A program made the translations under genes and the position numbers. A stretch of DNA of 39,329 bases from a bacterium (GTDB lineage: Bacteria; Elusimicrobiota; Elusimicrobia; UBA1565; UBA9628), in NCBI GenBank assembly GCA_021822495.1, contig JAKAQO010000012.1, positions 1 to 39,329 on the forward strand. The letters are read 5' to 3'. Under the pieces are notes generated by a model. It was not told the DNA's origin, did no database searches, and saw only the letters and a list, made by a program, of their open reading frames with translations. Below, piece after piece: positions 1 to 8,836 of this stretch (its first letter is position 1; each line of letters begins with the position of its first letter).

Positions 1-1
1 G

Positions 2-202
2 ACGTTCGCCGACTCAAGCCTGGACATCAGCGGAGCGTCTGCAAACCCTGACTGCACGTCCGCGGGCGGTTCTTGCGTCGCTAACGGTGACATGTTCGCC
101 AACGACTACAGAGCTCTCTGCTGGAGAATCCTCGGCCCAAGCTCGGTGAGTTCTACCGACAATCAAATCGTTCAGGTCGTCGTCACCGCCGCAGCCCCGT
201 AA
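2..202 (+). CDS. C-terminal fragment of a probable secreted or surface protein (5' end outside window)
   Basis: An open frame enters from the left edge and ends at TAA 200-202, giving about 66 residues with no start in the window. The visible part is rich in Ser, Ala, Asn and Asp, has three Cys residues and ends in a beta-like run (QIVQVVVTAAAP). That composition suits the last strands of an exported beta-sandwich protein such as a pilin or coat-type subunit. The next gene encodes a periplasmic Ig-fold-like protein, so a subunit plus chaperone pairing is possible, but it is inference from position and composition only. I do not recognise the family. Confidence 0.5.
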   Translation, partial: TFADSSLDISGASANPDCTSAGGSCVANGDMFANDYRALCWRILGPSSVSSTDNQIVQVVVTAAAP

Positions 203-228
203 AGCTAAGAAGACTCTTGAGGAGATAA

Positions 229-246
229 ATGAACGAATCATCGTAA
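229..246 (+). other. Five-codon leader ORF with a strong ribosome binding site
   Basis: ATG at 229 follows GAGGAGATAA with ideal spacing and encodes MNESS before TAA at 244-246. The next gene starts at 258 with little Shine-Dalgarno sequence of its own. Ribosomes terminating here could re-initiate at 258. The peptide has no attenuator-like codon run. It may be a remnant of a former start, and chance is possible. Confidence 0.3.
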
Positions 247-257
247 ACGGAAAAGAC

Positions 258-1154
258 ATGAAAAAGCTAAAAGCTGTCGCATGGGCTTGGACGATCTTAA
301 TCCTCGCGCCGCCTTTATGGGCGCTGTCGATTAGAAGTCCAGGCAAAAAAATCGTCATTGACGAGCTTAAGATCGGGCGAAAGTATTCTCTCGCGAAAAA
401 AACGAGAGATCCGGCCATCGCCAACACCGGGACCGAACCCATCAAAGTTCGTCTGTGGCTTGAAAAGCCGATGCCGCCAAAACTTGAGGATGGATACGAA
501 TCTCCTCCTCCCGGTCTTTGGATTCGGCTTAAAGAAACAAAAATAGGGCTCAATCCTGGAAAGACGAAGAACTTAAACGGAATTATCGTCATTCCGGATA
601 AGCCGGGCCTTAAAGACGGCCAGTATCAAATTGACTGGGCGGGAGAAGCCGACAACCGAAAAGGTTCGCGTCTTCAATTTGCCAGTCATTTACTCCTCAA
701 CATTGACGGAAATGATGAGGCACAAGCCCCTCCGGGCCGAACAAGAGACCCCAGTCTCTTGTTTATCTTGGCTCCGCCGGAAGCCAGGGCAAGAGATGTT
801 CCATTGGGTAAACGAGCGGACCTCGCGACTCTCAAGCTCATTAATCCCAATGACTTCAAGGCGGTCTTTGCCTTGAGGAGGCGAAAACACGTTCCAAAGA
901 AATTGCGGAGACGGATAAAGTCTGGGTTTACCTTGGCTCCCGATCCGTATTTCTTGGAATTCAATAACCCGCGCCTCGCGGTGAGAGGAGGGGAAATTGG
1001 AATCGAGAAACTGACAATTGAGATTCCCGATGAAAGCCGCTACCGAAACAGAAAGTGGTTTTTCATTGTTTCAGTGAGGATGATGAGAAAACGAAAGTTC
1101 AAGACAAAAAACTGGATTGTCTACGTTCAAACGACAAAGGAGGCAAAAAAGTAA
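258..1154 (+). CDS. Exported protein with Ig-fold (PapD/MSP-like) features, unknown function
   Basis: 298 residues. The N-terminus (MKKLK, then a hydrophobic stretch ending PPLWA) looks like a Sec signal peptide cleaved near residue 22-23. The first half reads like a PapD/MSP-type beta sandwich: an 'ANTGTEPIKVRLWLEKP' strand pair, a 'LNPGKTK' turn and a later 'GLKDGQYQ' segment. The second half repeats a similar layout and is very basic. The resemblance to pilus or periplasmic chaperones is by pattern only. The start at 258 has just a weak GGAAA upstream. A perfect GAGGAGATAAATG lies just before, but it opens a five-codon ORF (229-246) ending 11 nt before this start, so translational coupling is likely. 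It is the first complete gene of a + strand run to 7287. Confidence 0.7.
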   Translation: MKKLKAVAWAWTILILAPPLWALSIRSPGKKIVIDELKIGRKYSLAKKTRDPAIANTGTEPIKVRLWLEKPMPPKLEDGYESPPPGLWIRLKETKIGLNPGKTKNLNGIIVIPDKPGLKDGQYQIDWAGEADNRKGSRLQFASHLLLNIDGNDEAQAPPGRTRDPSLLFILAPPEARARDVPLGKRADLATLKLINPNDFKAVFALRRRKHVPKKLRRRIKSGFTLAPDPYFLEFNNPRLAVRGGEIGIEKLTIEIPDESRYRNRKWFFIVSVRMMRKRKFKTKNWIVYVQTTKEAKK

Positions 1155-1171
1155 AGCGTTAACTTTTGCTC

Positions 1172-3052
1172 ATGAATATCGAGCGTAAAAGAAGAATGAA
1201 GATTGGCAAAGCCTTGAAACAAAAGGCTGTGGCCCTTCTTGTCATTTGCGGGCTGATTACGGCCCCGCAAGGTTCTTCTTTGTCCTACGCCAATTCCGCC
1301 GCGCTCGATATCGATGTTCAAGTCAACGGCATCGCGATGATCAAGGACTTGTCCGCCTCCAGCGGTTCGAGTTCAGGAACGATTAACATCTCCTGGACGG
1401 AACCCGACCGACAAGGCACGACCGCGCCTTACTCTTACGTCGTTCATGCTTCAACCACCGGAGAGATTTCCGATCCCACGAGTTTTGCCGCAAGCCCCCC
1501 GCTGTCTGTTTTCTCGAATACTCCCATTCCTTCCCCAGGGCCGGGCGGAGGAAATGTCGGCGTCACCATTACAGGGCTTACTCCGGGATTGACTTATTGT
1601 TTCGCCATTGAAGAAAAAGACTCAAGCGTTCCCCCGTATTTCGGAACCTGGGAGCGCAACACCACGAAGAACTGGAACGTGAACAACTGCGCGGTTGCGA
1701 CCACTCCCATCGCGGCTCCTACGAATCTCGCCGCCCAGGCCGGACGGGATGAGGATTTCATCAGCTGGAATCCTCTGCCAAGCACGGCAACGGGCGCCTC
1801 TCTCTTGGCCTATTACGATCTCTACCGTTCCACCCAAAGCGGGACTGGATTTGTGTCCATCGCGACCACGACCGCAGTTTCCTATACCGATTATCCGCTA
1901 CTTCCCTTCAACACCTATTACTACGAAGTGACCTCAGTCATCAAGAGTGGAGCGCAAAGCGCGCCATCTGCGGTCGTCTCAACCGTTCCCTACACCGTCG
2001 TTCCAATGGAACCTTTGGGCGTTCTCGCCGACATTAGCGGATCGAGCATCACAATTACCTGGTCTCAAACGACCCAGTTTGGAGACGGCGTTTCTTTCAT
2101 CAGCACAACGACCCCTAGCGCGGGAGAACTGGAAGGATATCAAATTTTCCGTTCAACCATTCCCTGCGATCCCAATGTCGTTTTACTTTCAAGCCAGGTC
2201 TATACCAGTAACTCTTTCTCAGATGATATGGGTGGAAATCTCTACTACTACCAAGTCAAATCCTTTAACTCGTTGGGGACTTCGACGACGACGACGACTA
2301 TTTCTTACGCCGGAGACCAGACTTATTATCTTGACGACTGTTTTAGCGGAGTGACACTGAGCGCCAGTCAAATCTCCGCCCTTAACCACGCTCATAATTC
2401 TTATGGCGGAAACGTTCAAATCGCCCGCTCTTTCCTACCGGAAAGTTCAGCGGAAGGCGTTTTACGATCGGTAGTCTTTACGCCGATGGTCAACAATAAA
2501 GTCATTCCTGATTTTTATTTCTCATCCCCGGTTACGGTCACATTGGCCTATATTCTTAACTCCGGCGGACAACCCACTCCAGCGGATATGAGCGCCCTTT
2601 CCAATACCAACGCTCAAGACATGGGCATGTATTGGGATAACGGCATTCAATTCAACAAGCTCTACGGAACGATTAACTTCCTCAATCACACCGTGAATGT
2701 CCAAACTCCAAATTTAGGGACCTTTGAAATTAGAAGCCTCTACCGGACGACTTCTTCTCCTGTTTTTGATATCTCAAATATTTCCGGCCGGATTATCACT
2801 CCGACTTCCGGAGGGCTTAACTCGGTTCTTATTTTTACCTACGACCCAGGTCCCAACAATGTTTCCGTCAGCGGAAAGATTTTTGACGTCAGAGGCGACT
2901 TTATCGCCGATATGCAAAACGGCCCCGGAGGAAATCAGCTGCAGTGGAACGGGCATGCTTCCAACGGAGCCGTCGTCGCCAGCGGGGTCTACATTTACCA
3001 GATCCAGGGCGGCAAAAAAATATTTAACGGAACCGTGGTGGTGGCCCGGTGA
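1172..3052 (+). CDS. Secreted fibronectin type III protein with C-terminal FlgD/T9SS-like sorting domain
   Basis: About 626 residues. A basic N-region followed by a hydrophobic core (AVALLVICGLITA) gives a signal peptide. Three FnIII-like modules follow at roughly 40-170, 180-275 and 280-385, each with the usual pattern (for example 'PTNLAAQAG...ISW' and 'YYYEVTS'). A beta-rich region follows, then a C-terminal domain from about 535 that ends GVYIYQIQGGKKIFNGTVVV. This is the typical shape of FlgD-Ig-like or type IX secretion C-terminal domains. The next gene carries the same domain alone. The start is uncertain: ATG 1172, or ATG 1196, which gives a more compact signal peptide. The likely role is a surface or extracellular protein; the ligand is unknown. 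Confidence 0.8.
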   Translation: MNIERKRRMKIGKALKQKAVALLVICGLITAPQGSSLSYANSAALDIDVQVNGIAMIKDLSASSGSSSGTINISWTEPDRQGTTAPYSYVVHASTTGEISDPTSFAASPPLSVFSNTPIPSPGPGGGNVGVTITGLTPGLTYCFAIEEKDSSVPPYFGTWERNTTKNWNVNNCAVATTPIAAPTNLAAQAGRDEDFISWNPLPSTATGASLLAYYDLYRSTQSGTGFVSIATTTAVSYTDYPLLPFNTYYYEVTSVIKSGAQSAPSAVVSTVPYTVVPMEPLGVLADISGSSITITWSQTTQFGDGVSFISTTTPSAGELEGYQIFRSTIPCDPNVVLLSSQVYTSNSFSDDMGGNLYYYQVKSFNSLGTSTTTTTISYAGDQTYYLDDCFSGVTLSASQISALNHAHNSYGGNVQIARSFLPESSAEGVLRSVVFTPMVNNKVIPDFYFSSPVTVTLAYILNSGGQPTPADMSALSNTNAQDMGMYWDNGIQFNKLYGTINFLNHTVNVQTPNLGTFEIRSLYRTTSSPVFDISNISGRIITPTSGGLNSVLIFTYDPGPNNVSVSGKIFDVRGDFIADMQNGPGGNQLQWNGHASNGAVVASGVYIYQIQGGKKIFNGTVVVAR

Positions 3053-3066
3053 AAAAGGAGACGAAT

Positions 3067-3465
3067 ATGAAAATTAAAAAATTAGTTCTAGCGATGGTCT
3101 TGGTCGTTCTGATGATGGCCAACCCCAAAGCCCAAAATGGAACCGCCAAATTCTACGGTCCTTTGAGCCGCTATATCACGCCCACTTCCGGCGGGCCTAA
3201 TTCCACGATTCTCTTTTGCTTCGATAATCCCAGCGATTCCGGAATCGTCGGAACCATTTACGATTTAAGAGGCTCAAAAATCGCTCAAATGAGCTCCAAT
3301 CAACCGGCGGCGGGAACCGGTTGTCCTCAGACCGGATTTCTGCCTCAGTACGTCTCCTGGAATGGACGAGGAATCAGCGGCGGGGTGGTCGCCAGCGGAG
3401 TTTATATTTACCAAATCGAGGTCGAAAGTCGCATCTACAGCGGGACCATCGTGGTGGTGAGGTAA
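3067..3465 (+). CDS. Small exported protein consisting of one FlgD/T9SS-like C-terminal domain
   Basis: 132 residues. The start is ATG 3067, six bases after AAGGAG (3055-3060); an in-frame GTG at 3049 overlaps the previous stop but lacks this spacing. The signal peptide is MKIKKLVLAMVLVVLMMANPKAQ. The mature part matches the C-terminal domain of the previous gene: 'ITPTSGGPNST', a strand with 'YDLRGSKIAQM', then 'VASGVYIYQIE' and a terminal 'IVVVR'. So it is a stand-alone sorting or Ig-like module with no passenger. It could be an assembly partner, a surface anchor or a remnant of a larger protein. It lies between a full-length carrier of the same domain and a PorV-like barrel, which supports a shared export route. 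Confidence 0.75.
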   Translation: MKIKKLVLAMVLVVLMMANPKAQNGTAKFYGPLSRYITPTSGGPNSTILFCFDNPSDSGIVGTIYDLRGSKIAQMSSNQPAAGTGCPQTGFLPQYVSWNGRGISGGVVASGVYIYQIEVESRIYSGTIVVVR

Positions 3466-3469
3466 TCCC

Positions 3470-5521
3470 ATGGAAAATAAAATAAAAATTTTAATCTTGC
3501 TGCTGGCCGCCGAGATTTTTCTCTCTCGGCCGCTCAAGGCCGCCTATGACGACCTGGGGGTCAGCGCGCGCGCGGTCGGAATGGGAAACGCCTTTACGGC
3601 GGTGGCCGACGACGCCTACGACATCTATTACAACCCCGCGGGTCTTGCGACTCTCGACCGCGCGGAACTCGTCACGACCTATGCCCAATTCTATCCGGGT
3701 CTAACCGACAGTTCAAATCTCTCTAATTCCTTCTTCGGCTATGCACAGCCGATTGACGAGGGGAGACAAGGAACCCTCGGCCTTGGATATAACCGCTTCT
3801 CTCTCAATGGGTTCTATCAAGAGAGTAGCGTCTACGCATCCTATGGACGAGAAATCAATACGGAAGGGCTTTTGCCGGGCCATCTTTACGGCGGGGTGAC
3901 ATTCAAATATCTGGACCGCTCTCTCAGCGGACTAGGAACTCTGGCGAGTTCGCCGCTGGGGCCGACCGGAATCGCTAACCCTGGCTCAGTTGACCCCGTC
4001 CTCAATCAAACGACGAGGACGAATTTCGACATGGATGGGGGTCTTCTCTACCGCCCGCTGGCCAACTGGGATTTTGGGTTTGCCAGCCAACATATCTTTG
4101 AGCCCAATATCGCCTTTGATCCGGCCCAGGGAGAAACCTTGGCCCGCGACTATAAATTCGGCGCGGCTTATCGAACTCCGTTTACGACTATCACGGGTGA
4201 ATACGACATCATCCAGGAGCCAACGATGACAATGGGTGAAATTATTTCGTTGGGAGCCGAAAAATGGTTCCCGACGCTCGCCCACGGAACGTTCGGAATC
4301 CGCGGAGGTTTAAGCGAGGGCAGCCTGAACTTCAGACAAATCTCCATGGGACTTTCATACCGGATATTTAAAATGCAGTTTGATTACGGTTTTGAACTTC
4401 CCCTCTCTGGAATCTCGATGAGCGCTTACGGCACCCAGAGATTCGGAATGAGTTTCCGGTTTGGCGAATCTCCGGAAGAACACGCGGCTTACGGAGAAGC
4501 CTTGCTTGAAAATACCGGCAAACTCGCTCAAGTGGGAACTCCGGAATTTAAATTCCAAGAGGGACGGCTCCTCAGGTTTGAGCAAGACGCGGTGGCCAAC
4601 TTCGTCAAGCAGGCTCATGACGACGCGGAAAAAGGCGAATTTACCCTGGCCTTGGACCGAATCAATCAAGCCATTTCTCTGAGTCCCAAAGACATGGTTC
4701 TCTCGGAAACCCAAGCGCGGCTTGCGGTGGTTGCCAATGTTTATCCCGAGCTTAAAGACTTCGCCTCAAGCGATGTCAAAGCTTCTCTCTATGTTGGAAT
4801 CATCCACTTCCTATCCGCTAACGATAAGAAAGCCTTGGAGCACATGAACTATGTCATCAAGCTCTCCCCCAATGATCAAAAGCTTAAGGATTTGCTCAAA
4901 GCGATGGAAGCTTTAAGCGGGCAACTGCCGCAAATCCCGACGCCCGTTCAAACTCCGGCCGCTACTCCCGCTCCCGCGCCAACCCAGGCTCCCGCTACGC
5001 CAAAGCAAACCTCAACCCAAACTCCCGAGGAGCAATATATCCAAGGGGCTTTATCTCTAATGGAGGTCAATCTCGATCTCAAGCAATATGATAAAGTAAT
5101 TGCCATGGGAGAAGGCGTTGTCAAGATTGATCCAACCAATGCCTTGGCCTATCTCCGAATGGGCGCGGCCTATTATGCGCTCAAAAAGTATTCAAAAGCG
5201 CAATGGGCCTTCAAGAAATCCCATGAGTATGAAACGGATCCCGAATCGCTAAAGAAAATCGAGGCCGCCTTGGATGCGTTGAGAAATCTGGTCAAGACGC
5301 AAAAAAAGAGTCCTCTCAAAAAGGCCAGGAAATCCAGTGCATCGCCTCAAGAGATTGAGAATCTCTATCAAGCCGGAGTCACCTTCTATGCCGAAGGCCG
5401 CTTGAAGGAAGCCGAGAATGTATTCCAGAAGCTCTTGGACGTGGCTCCTGATTACGTGCCGGCGCAAAGGGCACTTCAAAGAGTGCGCGCCGAAGAGTCT
5501 CAAGCCGGAGGACTTCAATGA
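3470..5521 (+). CDS. PorV/PorQ-type outer-membrane beta-barrel fused to a TPR domain
   Basis: 683 residues. A signal peptide (to about residue 24, ending PLKA) precedes the family hallmark 'SARAVGMGNAFTAVADD...YYNPAGLA'. That is typical of PorV/PorQ (UPF0164) barrels related to FadL/OmpP1. The barrel runs to about residue 328 with alternating aromatic strands. Next comes an alpha-helical part with TPR-like units ('AEKGEFTLALDRINQAISLSPKD'), a Pro/Thr/Ala-rich linker at about 485-520, and at least two further TPRs near 525-600 and 620-670. PorV in type IX systems shuttles cargo at the outer membrane; this role is inferred here from two neighbours with T9SS-like C-terminal domains. The TPR part would lie in the periplasm. 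The gene overlaps the next by ATGA. Confidence 0.85.
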   Translation: MENKIKILILLLAAEIFLSRPLKAAYDDLGVSARAVGMGNAFTAVADDAYDIYYNPAGLATLDRAELVTTYAQFYPGLTDSSNLSNSFFGYAQPIDEGRQGTLGLGYNRFSLNGFYQESSVYASYGREINTEGLLPGHLYGGVTFKYLDRSLSGLGTLASSPLGPTGIANPGSVDPVLNQTTRTNFDMDGGLLYRPLANWDFGFASQHIFEPNIAFDPAQGETLARDYKFGAAYRTPFTTITGEYDIIQEPTMTMGEIISLGAEKWFPTLAHGTFGIRGGLSEGSLNFRQISMGLSYRIFKMQFDYGFELPLSGISMSAYGTQRFGMSFRFGESPEEHAAYGEALLENTGKLAQVGTPEFKFQEGRLLRFEQDAVANFVKQAHDDAEKGEFTLALDRINQAISLSPKDMVLSETQARLAVVANVYPELKDFASSDVKASLYVGIIHFLSANDKKALEHMNYVIKLSPNDQKLKDLLKAMEALSGQLPQIPTPVQTPAATPAPAPTQAPATPKQTSTQTPEEQYIQGALSLMEVNLDLKQYDKVIAMGEGVVKIDPTNALAYLRMGAAYYALKKYSKAQWAFKKSHEYETDPESLKKIEAALDALRNLVKTQKKSPLKKARKSSASPQEIENLYQAGVTFYAEGRLKEAENVFQKLLDVAPDYVPAQRALQRVRAEESQAGGLQ

Positions 5522-6894
5522 AAATTGGAGGAAAATTCATTCTGACGACGACTCTTCTTCTGACGGGGACGATGACCATTCTCAGCTATGGAATCGTCGT
5601 CTCCGTCAGCGCCATTCAAAAAGAGGACCTTGAAAACCAGGCCCGCGTCGTTGAAAACTCGGCCCAAAGAGTGGCCTTGGACGCGCTTCTTCAAAAAGAC
5701 GAGCTTCAACTAGTCAGCTATATCAACTTTCTCAAAGCCCAGTATCCGGCTCTTTCTTATGCCAAGATCGCCTGGAATTACCCTCCCATGAGTCAAAATA
5801 TAGAACTCGGCAAACTCTCCAAATCCGCCGATATTGAGGAAAGGCGTTTTGATATCGAATCGCCGGAAAACCCCAATCATAATGTCGTCATGCAGTTCTA
5901 TATTGACCGTTCGGTTCTTCGTCAAACATTGGCCAAATCCAAGGCTAAACTGGAAGAAGTAATTCTGAGAGTTTGGTTCTTCTCCATTATCTTAGGAACT
6001 CTTCTGGCCTGGACCTTGGGCTGGGTCCTTACCTTGCCGCTTAAGTCCTTGGCCCAGGTGGCTTCTCAAGTGGGAAGCGGCCACTTGGGCGCAAGGCTTG
6101 AATGGAATTCAAAAGATGAGATCGGGGCTCTCGTTCATTCTTTTAACCAAATGTCCGAAAAGCTTAAAGAACTCGATACCCTAAAGAAAAACTTTGTTTC
6201 CTCCGTGACTCATGAACTGCGTTCTCCCCTGGGCGCGATGATTAGCCTGGTTTCTCTCGTCAAGGATAAGATCGCGCCCGAAGACGCGCCTTTTGCCAAA
6301 CAATCCCTGGACTATCTTGATCGCATTGAAAAAAACGCGAAACGCCTCGAGCAATTCATCAATCAGCTTTTAGACGCGGCCAAAATTGAACAAGGCAAAT
6401 TTACCTGTTCGCCTGTCCCCACCGATATTTCCCCCATTATGGCCGACCTGGTCAACCTTTTTGGACCCAAAGCTAAAGAACGCGAAATTCGACTCTCCAA
6501 TGAAATTCCAATCAATTCGTTGGCGATGGCCGATCCCGACCGGATTAGGCAGGTGTTTTCAAATCTCATTTCCAATGCCCTTAAATTCACGCCGGCCAAC
6601 GGCGAGATTAAAATTAAAGCCGAAAAATTTCGGGAAGGCGATAAGCGGTTTTTTGAATTTTCCGTTCAAGACACGGGAAAAGGAATGACGGAAGAAGACC
6701 TAAAAAAACTCTTCCAAGCCTTTTCCCAAGCCGACAACGGCAACGCCCAAGGACTTTCCGGCTCCGAACGCGGCACGGGACTCGGGCTTTATATTGTTAA
6801 ATCTATTGTGGAGGCGCATGGAGGGAAAGTCATGGTTCGCTCAACTCCTGGTCAGGGAAGCGTCTTTGCCTTTACTCTTAAAGCCGTAGAATAG
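5518..6894 (+). CDS. Membrane sensor histidine kinase (HAMP-HisKA-HATPase)
   Basis: 458 residues. One TM helix lies at about 8-30, a periplasmic sensor region at 31-148, a second TM at about 152-174, a HAMP domain at about 171-220, HisKA from about 222 with phospho-acceptor His232 in 'SSVTHELRSPLG', and a HATPase_c domain with the N box ('RQVFSNLISNALKF'), G1 ('DTGKGM') and G2 ('GTGLGLYIV'). All catalytic motifs are intact. It autophosphorylates and should pass phosphate to the receiver nine bases downstream. It overlaps the PorV-TPR gene by four bases, so kinase and barrel are co-translated. The pair may sense or control the export or surface system encoded upstream (inference). Confidence 0.92.
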   Translation: MKIGGKFILTTTLLLTGTMTILSYGIVVSVSAIQKEDLENQARVVENSAQRVALDALLQKDELQLVSYINFLKAQYPALSYAKIAWNYPPMSQNIELGKLSKSADIEERRFDIESPENPNHNVVMQFYIDRSVLRQTLAKSKAKLEEVILRVWFFSIILGTLLAWTLGWVLTLPLKSLAQVASQVGSGHLGARLEWNSKDEIGALVHSFNQMSEKLKELDTLKKNFVSSVTHELRSPLGAMISLVSLVKDKIAPEDAPFAKQSLDYLDRIEKNAKRLEQFINQLLDAAKIEQGKFTCSPVPTDISPIMADLVNLFGPKAKEREIRLSNEIPINSLAMADPDRIRQVFSNLISNALKFTPANGEIKIKAEKFREGDKRFFEFSVQDTGKGMTEEDLKKLFQAFSQADNGNAQGLSGSERGTGLGLYIVKSIVEAHGGKVMVRSTPGQGSVFAFTLKAVE

Positions 6895-6903
6895 GAGGAA
6901 TAT

Positions 6904-7287
6904 ATGACCCCTAAAGCCTTGGTCGTCGACGATGAGGAAGATTACCGGCTGATCGCCCAAGAGATTCTAAAATCTTCGGGTTTTGATGTTCTTTGCTCTA
7001 AAGATGGAGCGGAGGGTCTTCTCTCGGCAAAAAAATTCAAGCCCGATCTCATTCTCTTGGATTGGAAGATGCCAAGGATGGACGGCGAAACCTTTTGCCG
7101 AAAGCTGAGGGAAGATGCGTCTCTAAAGAAAACACCAGTCATCATGCTGACGGTGAACTCTCAAACAGAGTCCGAGCTCGAAGCCCTTCATTTTGGTGTG
7201 GATGACTTTATCGCCAAACCCTACAAAAAAGAAGAATTTCTAGCGCGCGTTCGCGCCGTTTTGCGCCGCGGCGGAAGTAACCAATAA
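6904..7287 (+). CDS. Single-domain response regulator (CheY-like receiver)
   Basis: 127 residues, receiver domain only. The acidic pocket D9/D10, phospho-acceptor D53 ('LLDWKMPRMDG'), T83 and K105 ('KPY') are all present. The ribosome binding site AGGAGG is ideally placed. With no DNA-binding output domain, it must act by protein contact or phosphorelay. The partner is the histidine kinase immediately upstream. The last 48 bp overlap the end of the convergent gene at 7240-8727, so no terminator separates them. Confidence 0.93.
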   Translation: MTPKALVVDDEEDYRLIAQEILKSSGFDVLCSKDGAEGLLSAKKFKPDLILLDWKMPRMDGETFCRKLREDASLKKTPVIMLTVNSQTESELEALHFGVDDFIAKPYKKEEFLARVRAVLRRGGSNQ

Positions 7288-8727
7288 ATGATGAGGCAAA
7301 TCCTTAAGATTAAAGCTAAAAATCTTGGAGGGATGGCGGGTTAAGACATAGACTCTTCCATCATTGACGGAAAACCCCGCGAGTTCCCCAACCGGCTTCA
7401 TTTTGGACTTGAGATCGTAAAAATCAATGGGATCGGCCTTGGAAACCGAGATTTTAAACCGCTTAATTTGCCAATTTTTTGAGTCTAAAATCCATAAAAT
7501 TCCATGAGACGCGTAAAGCCCTGAGGGAGAAATATCTGAAACCGTAAAACGATCAATGGGAGTTAAAAGGATTCCCGTCAAAGCCTTTACGATTAAATAT
7601 TGGAAAATTTGCCCGCTTGCGGCGTCCGCCCCCCACAAGTAACTTCCATCGGAATAAAGCGCCCCGATTTTTGCGCCAAAGGTTTGATAAACCCTTTGGA
7701 GTTCATACTCACTTCCATTGACCACGAAATAACGCCGCACGTCTCCTTTATCCGCTTCCGAACACCAAAACTCATTTTGAAAACCGGCAAACCCAGAAGC
7801 ATTGTCGCAAACGAAAGATTCTTTTTTAATCACATGACCGGAAGACCCTTTAAGGGTATAGAGGAGTTTTTCCGGCGCATCCAGAGACAAGAGATGATCT
7901 CCTGTAGCGACCAGGCCCACAGGATCAGAAAATGGAAGGGCTTTTTCCCAAGAAGAATATTCTTCCCATATTCCCAAAGAAACTCCGCCCGCAACAATAA
8001 CGCCTAAAACTAGTAAAGGGTAAAAAGAAAACAAACGCTCTCCTAAAGGAAACTTCTTTAAGCGAGAGGAAACCGCTCTTTTTAAAGAAGCTGATACGGC
8101 AGGAGGTGCAGTTTTCTCAATAAGTAGTTTTTCTTCCTCGACTGATTCCACATCAAGCAAAGACGGAGAGATTTCTTTGTCTTTGCTCTCAGCCTCGGTT
8201 TTGGGCGACTCATCCGCAGAATCAGGGAAAAAATCAACTTTCGGTTTTGAGGAAGGTAAGACAGGCTCTCTTGAAGGCAGATAATTCTCTTTCTCTTCTT
8301 TTATCTCCTTGCTGGGCGCTGTCGCTTCTAACTCAGCCTTCCTCCTCAAAGACTCGGGATTTATCTCAGCAAAGAAATCCTTCTCAACTTTTTTCTTCTC
8401 TTGAGGATTGGGTTCAGATAGAAGTTTTTCAATCATCCCATGACCTAGAGACAATTCAGAGTGATCTTCCTTTGGTTCTAAAGACTCAATAGGTTTTTCC
8501 CGTTGAGTTTTAAAAGAATCTGGAGATTCCAAAGTCGATACTGCTGTTGTCGATTGCTGAGAAACGGCATTTTGTTCGGGGAAATCTGGAAAATAGTCGC
8601 GGACGATGGGCTTATGCTCCTGAAGGCTTGCAAAACTCAAGTCAATGGAATCCAAACGCAAGTAATATTCTTTTTTTATCTCCTCAATCCTGGCCAAAGC
8701 GACTTCTTCGGCAGATTTTTTTTCCAT
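7240..8727 (-). CDS. Single-pass membrane protein with acidic cytoplasmic region and propeller-like C-terminal domain, unknown
   Basis: 495 residues. The N-terminus (1-35) is helical. Residues about 45-235 are low-complexity and rich in Glu, Lys, Ser and Pro, probably disordered. A TM segment at about 236-258 ('FYPLLVLGVIVAGGV') precedes a 235-residue domain with repeated beta motifs ('LYSDGSYLWGADAASGQIF', 'LYASHGILWILDSKNWQI'), recalling NHL or propeller blades. Predicted topology is N-in, C-out. I do not recognise a named family. It is the last gene of a - strand unit behind two coiled-coil proteins, so the acidic region may bind them (inference). The start ATG 8727 has a weak binding site. 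The 3' end overlaps the receiver gene. Confidence 0.7.
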   Translation of the reverse strand: MEKKSAEEVALARIEEIKKEYYLRLDSIDLSFASLQEHKPIVRDYFPDFPEQNAVSQQSTTAVSTLESPDSFKTQREKPIESLEPKEDHSELSLGHGMIEKLLSEPNPQEKKKVEKDFFAEINPESLRRKAELEATAPSKEIKEEKENYLPSREPVLPSSKPKVDFFPDSADESPKTEAESKDKEISPSLLDVESVEEEKLLIEKTAPPAVSASLKRAVSSRLKKFPLGERLFSFYPLLVLGVIVAGGVSLGIWEEYSSWEKALPFSDPVGLVATGDHLLSLDAPEKLLYTLKGSSGHVIKKESFVCDNASGFAGFQNEFWCSEADKGDVRRYFVVNGSEYELQRVYQTFGAKIGALYSDGSYLWGADAASGQIFQYLIVKALTGILLTPIDRFTVSDISPSGLYASHGILWILDSKNWQIKRFKISVSKADPIDFYDLKSKMKPVGELAGFSVNDGRVYVLTRHPSKIFSFNLKDLPHHLLVTSAAAQNGANAR

Positions 8728-8770
8728 TTTACGTTTTTACGTTTAACTCGCCGTCATGAAGAATGGGCCT

Positions 8771-8836
8771 GCGCCTCTTCTTCATAATTCTTACAGATGG
8801 TGCTGTCCCAACCTTAAGATTATGAGGAATGGGACT
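8771..8836 (+). repeat. Dispersed palindromic element, copy A
   Basis: One of five related 66-71 bp elements. It has the left arm CCTCTTCTTCATAA, the core CTGTCCCAACCTTAAG and the right arm TTATGAGGAATGGGACT. It lies between two - strand genes and runs into the 3' end of the coiled-coil gene, supplying its stop codon. The flank also has a second, degenerate right arm at 8755-8776 (TGAAGAATGGGCCTGCGCC), so the element may be partly duplicated here. Confidence 0.75.

Noticed and set aside
2285-2300. ACG triplet repeat as a phase-variable microsatellite
   Set aside because: Only four exact ACG units, in frame, coding for a Thr run in a FnIII domain; copy change would not shift the frame.
4929-5030. 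Repetitive C/A-rich stretch in the PorV-TPR gene as a separate repeat element
   Set aside because: It encodes a Pro/Thr/Ala linker between domains; the repetition follows from composition.
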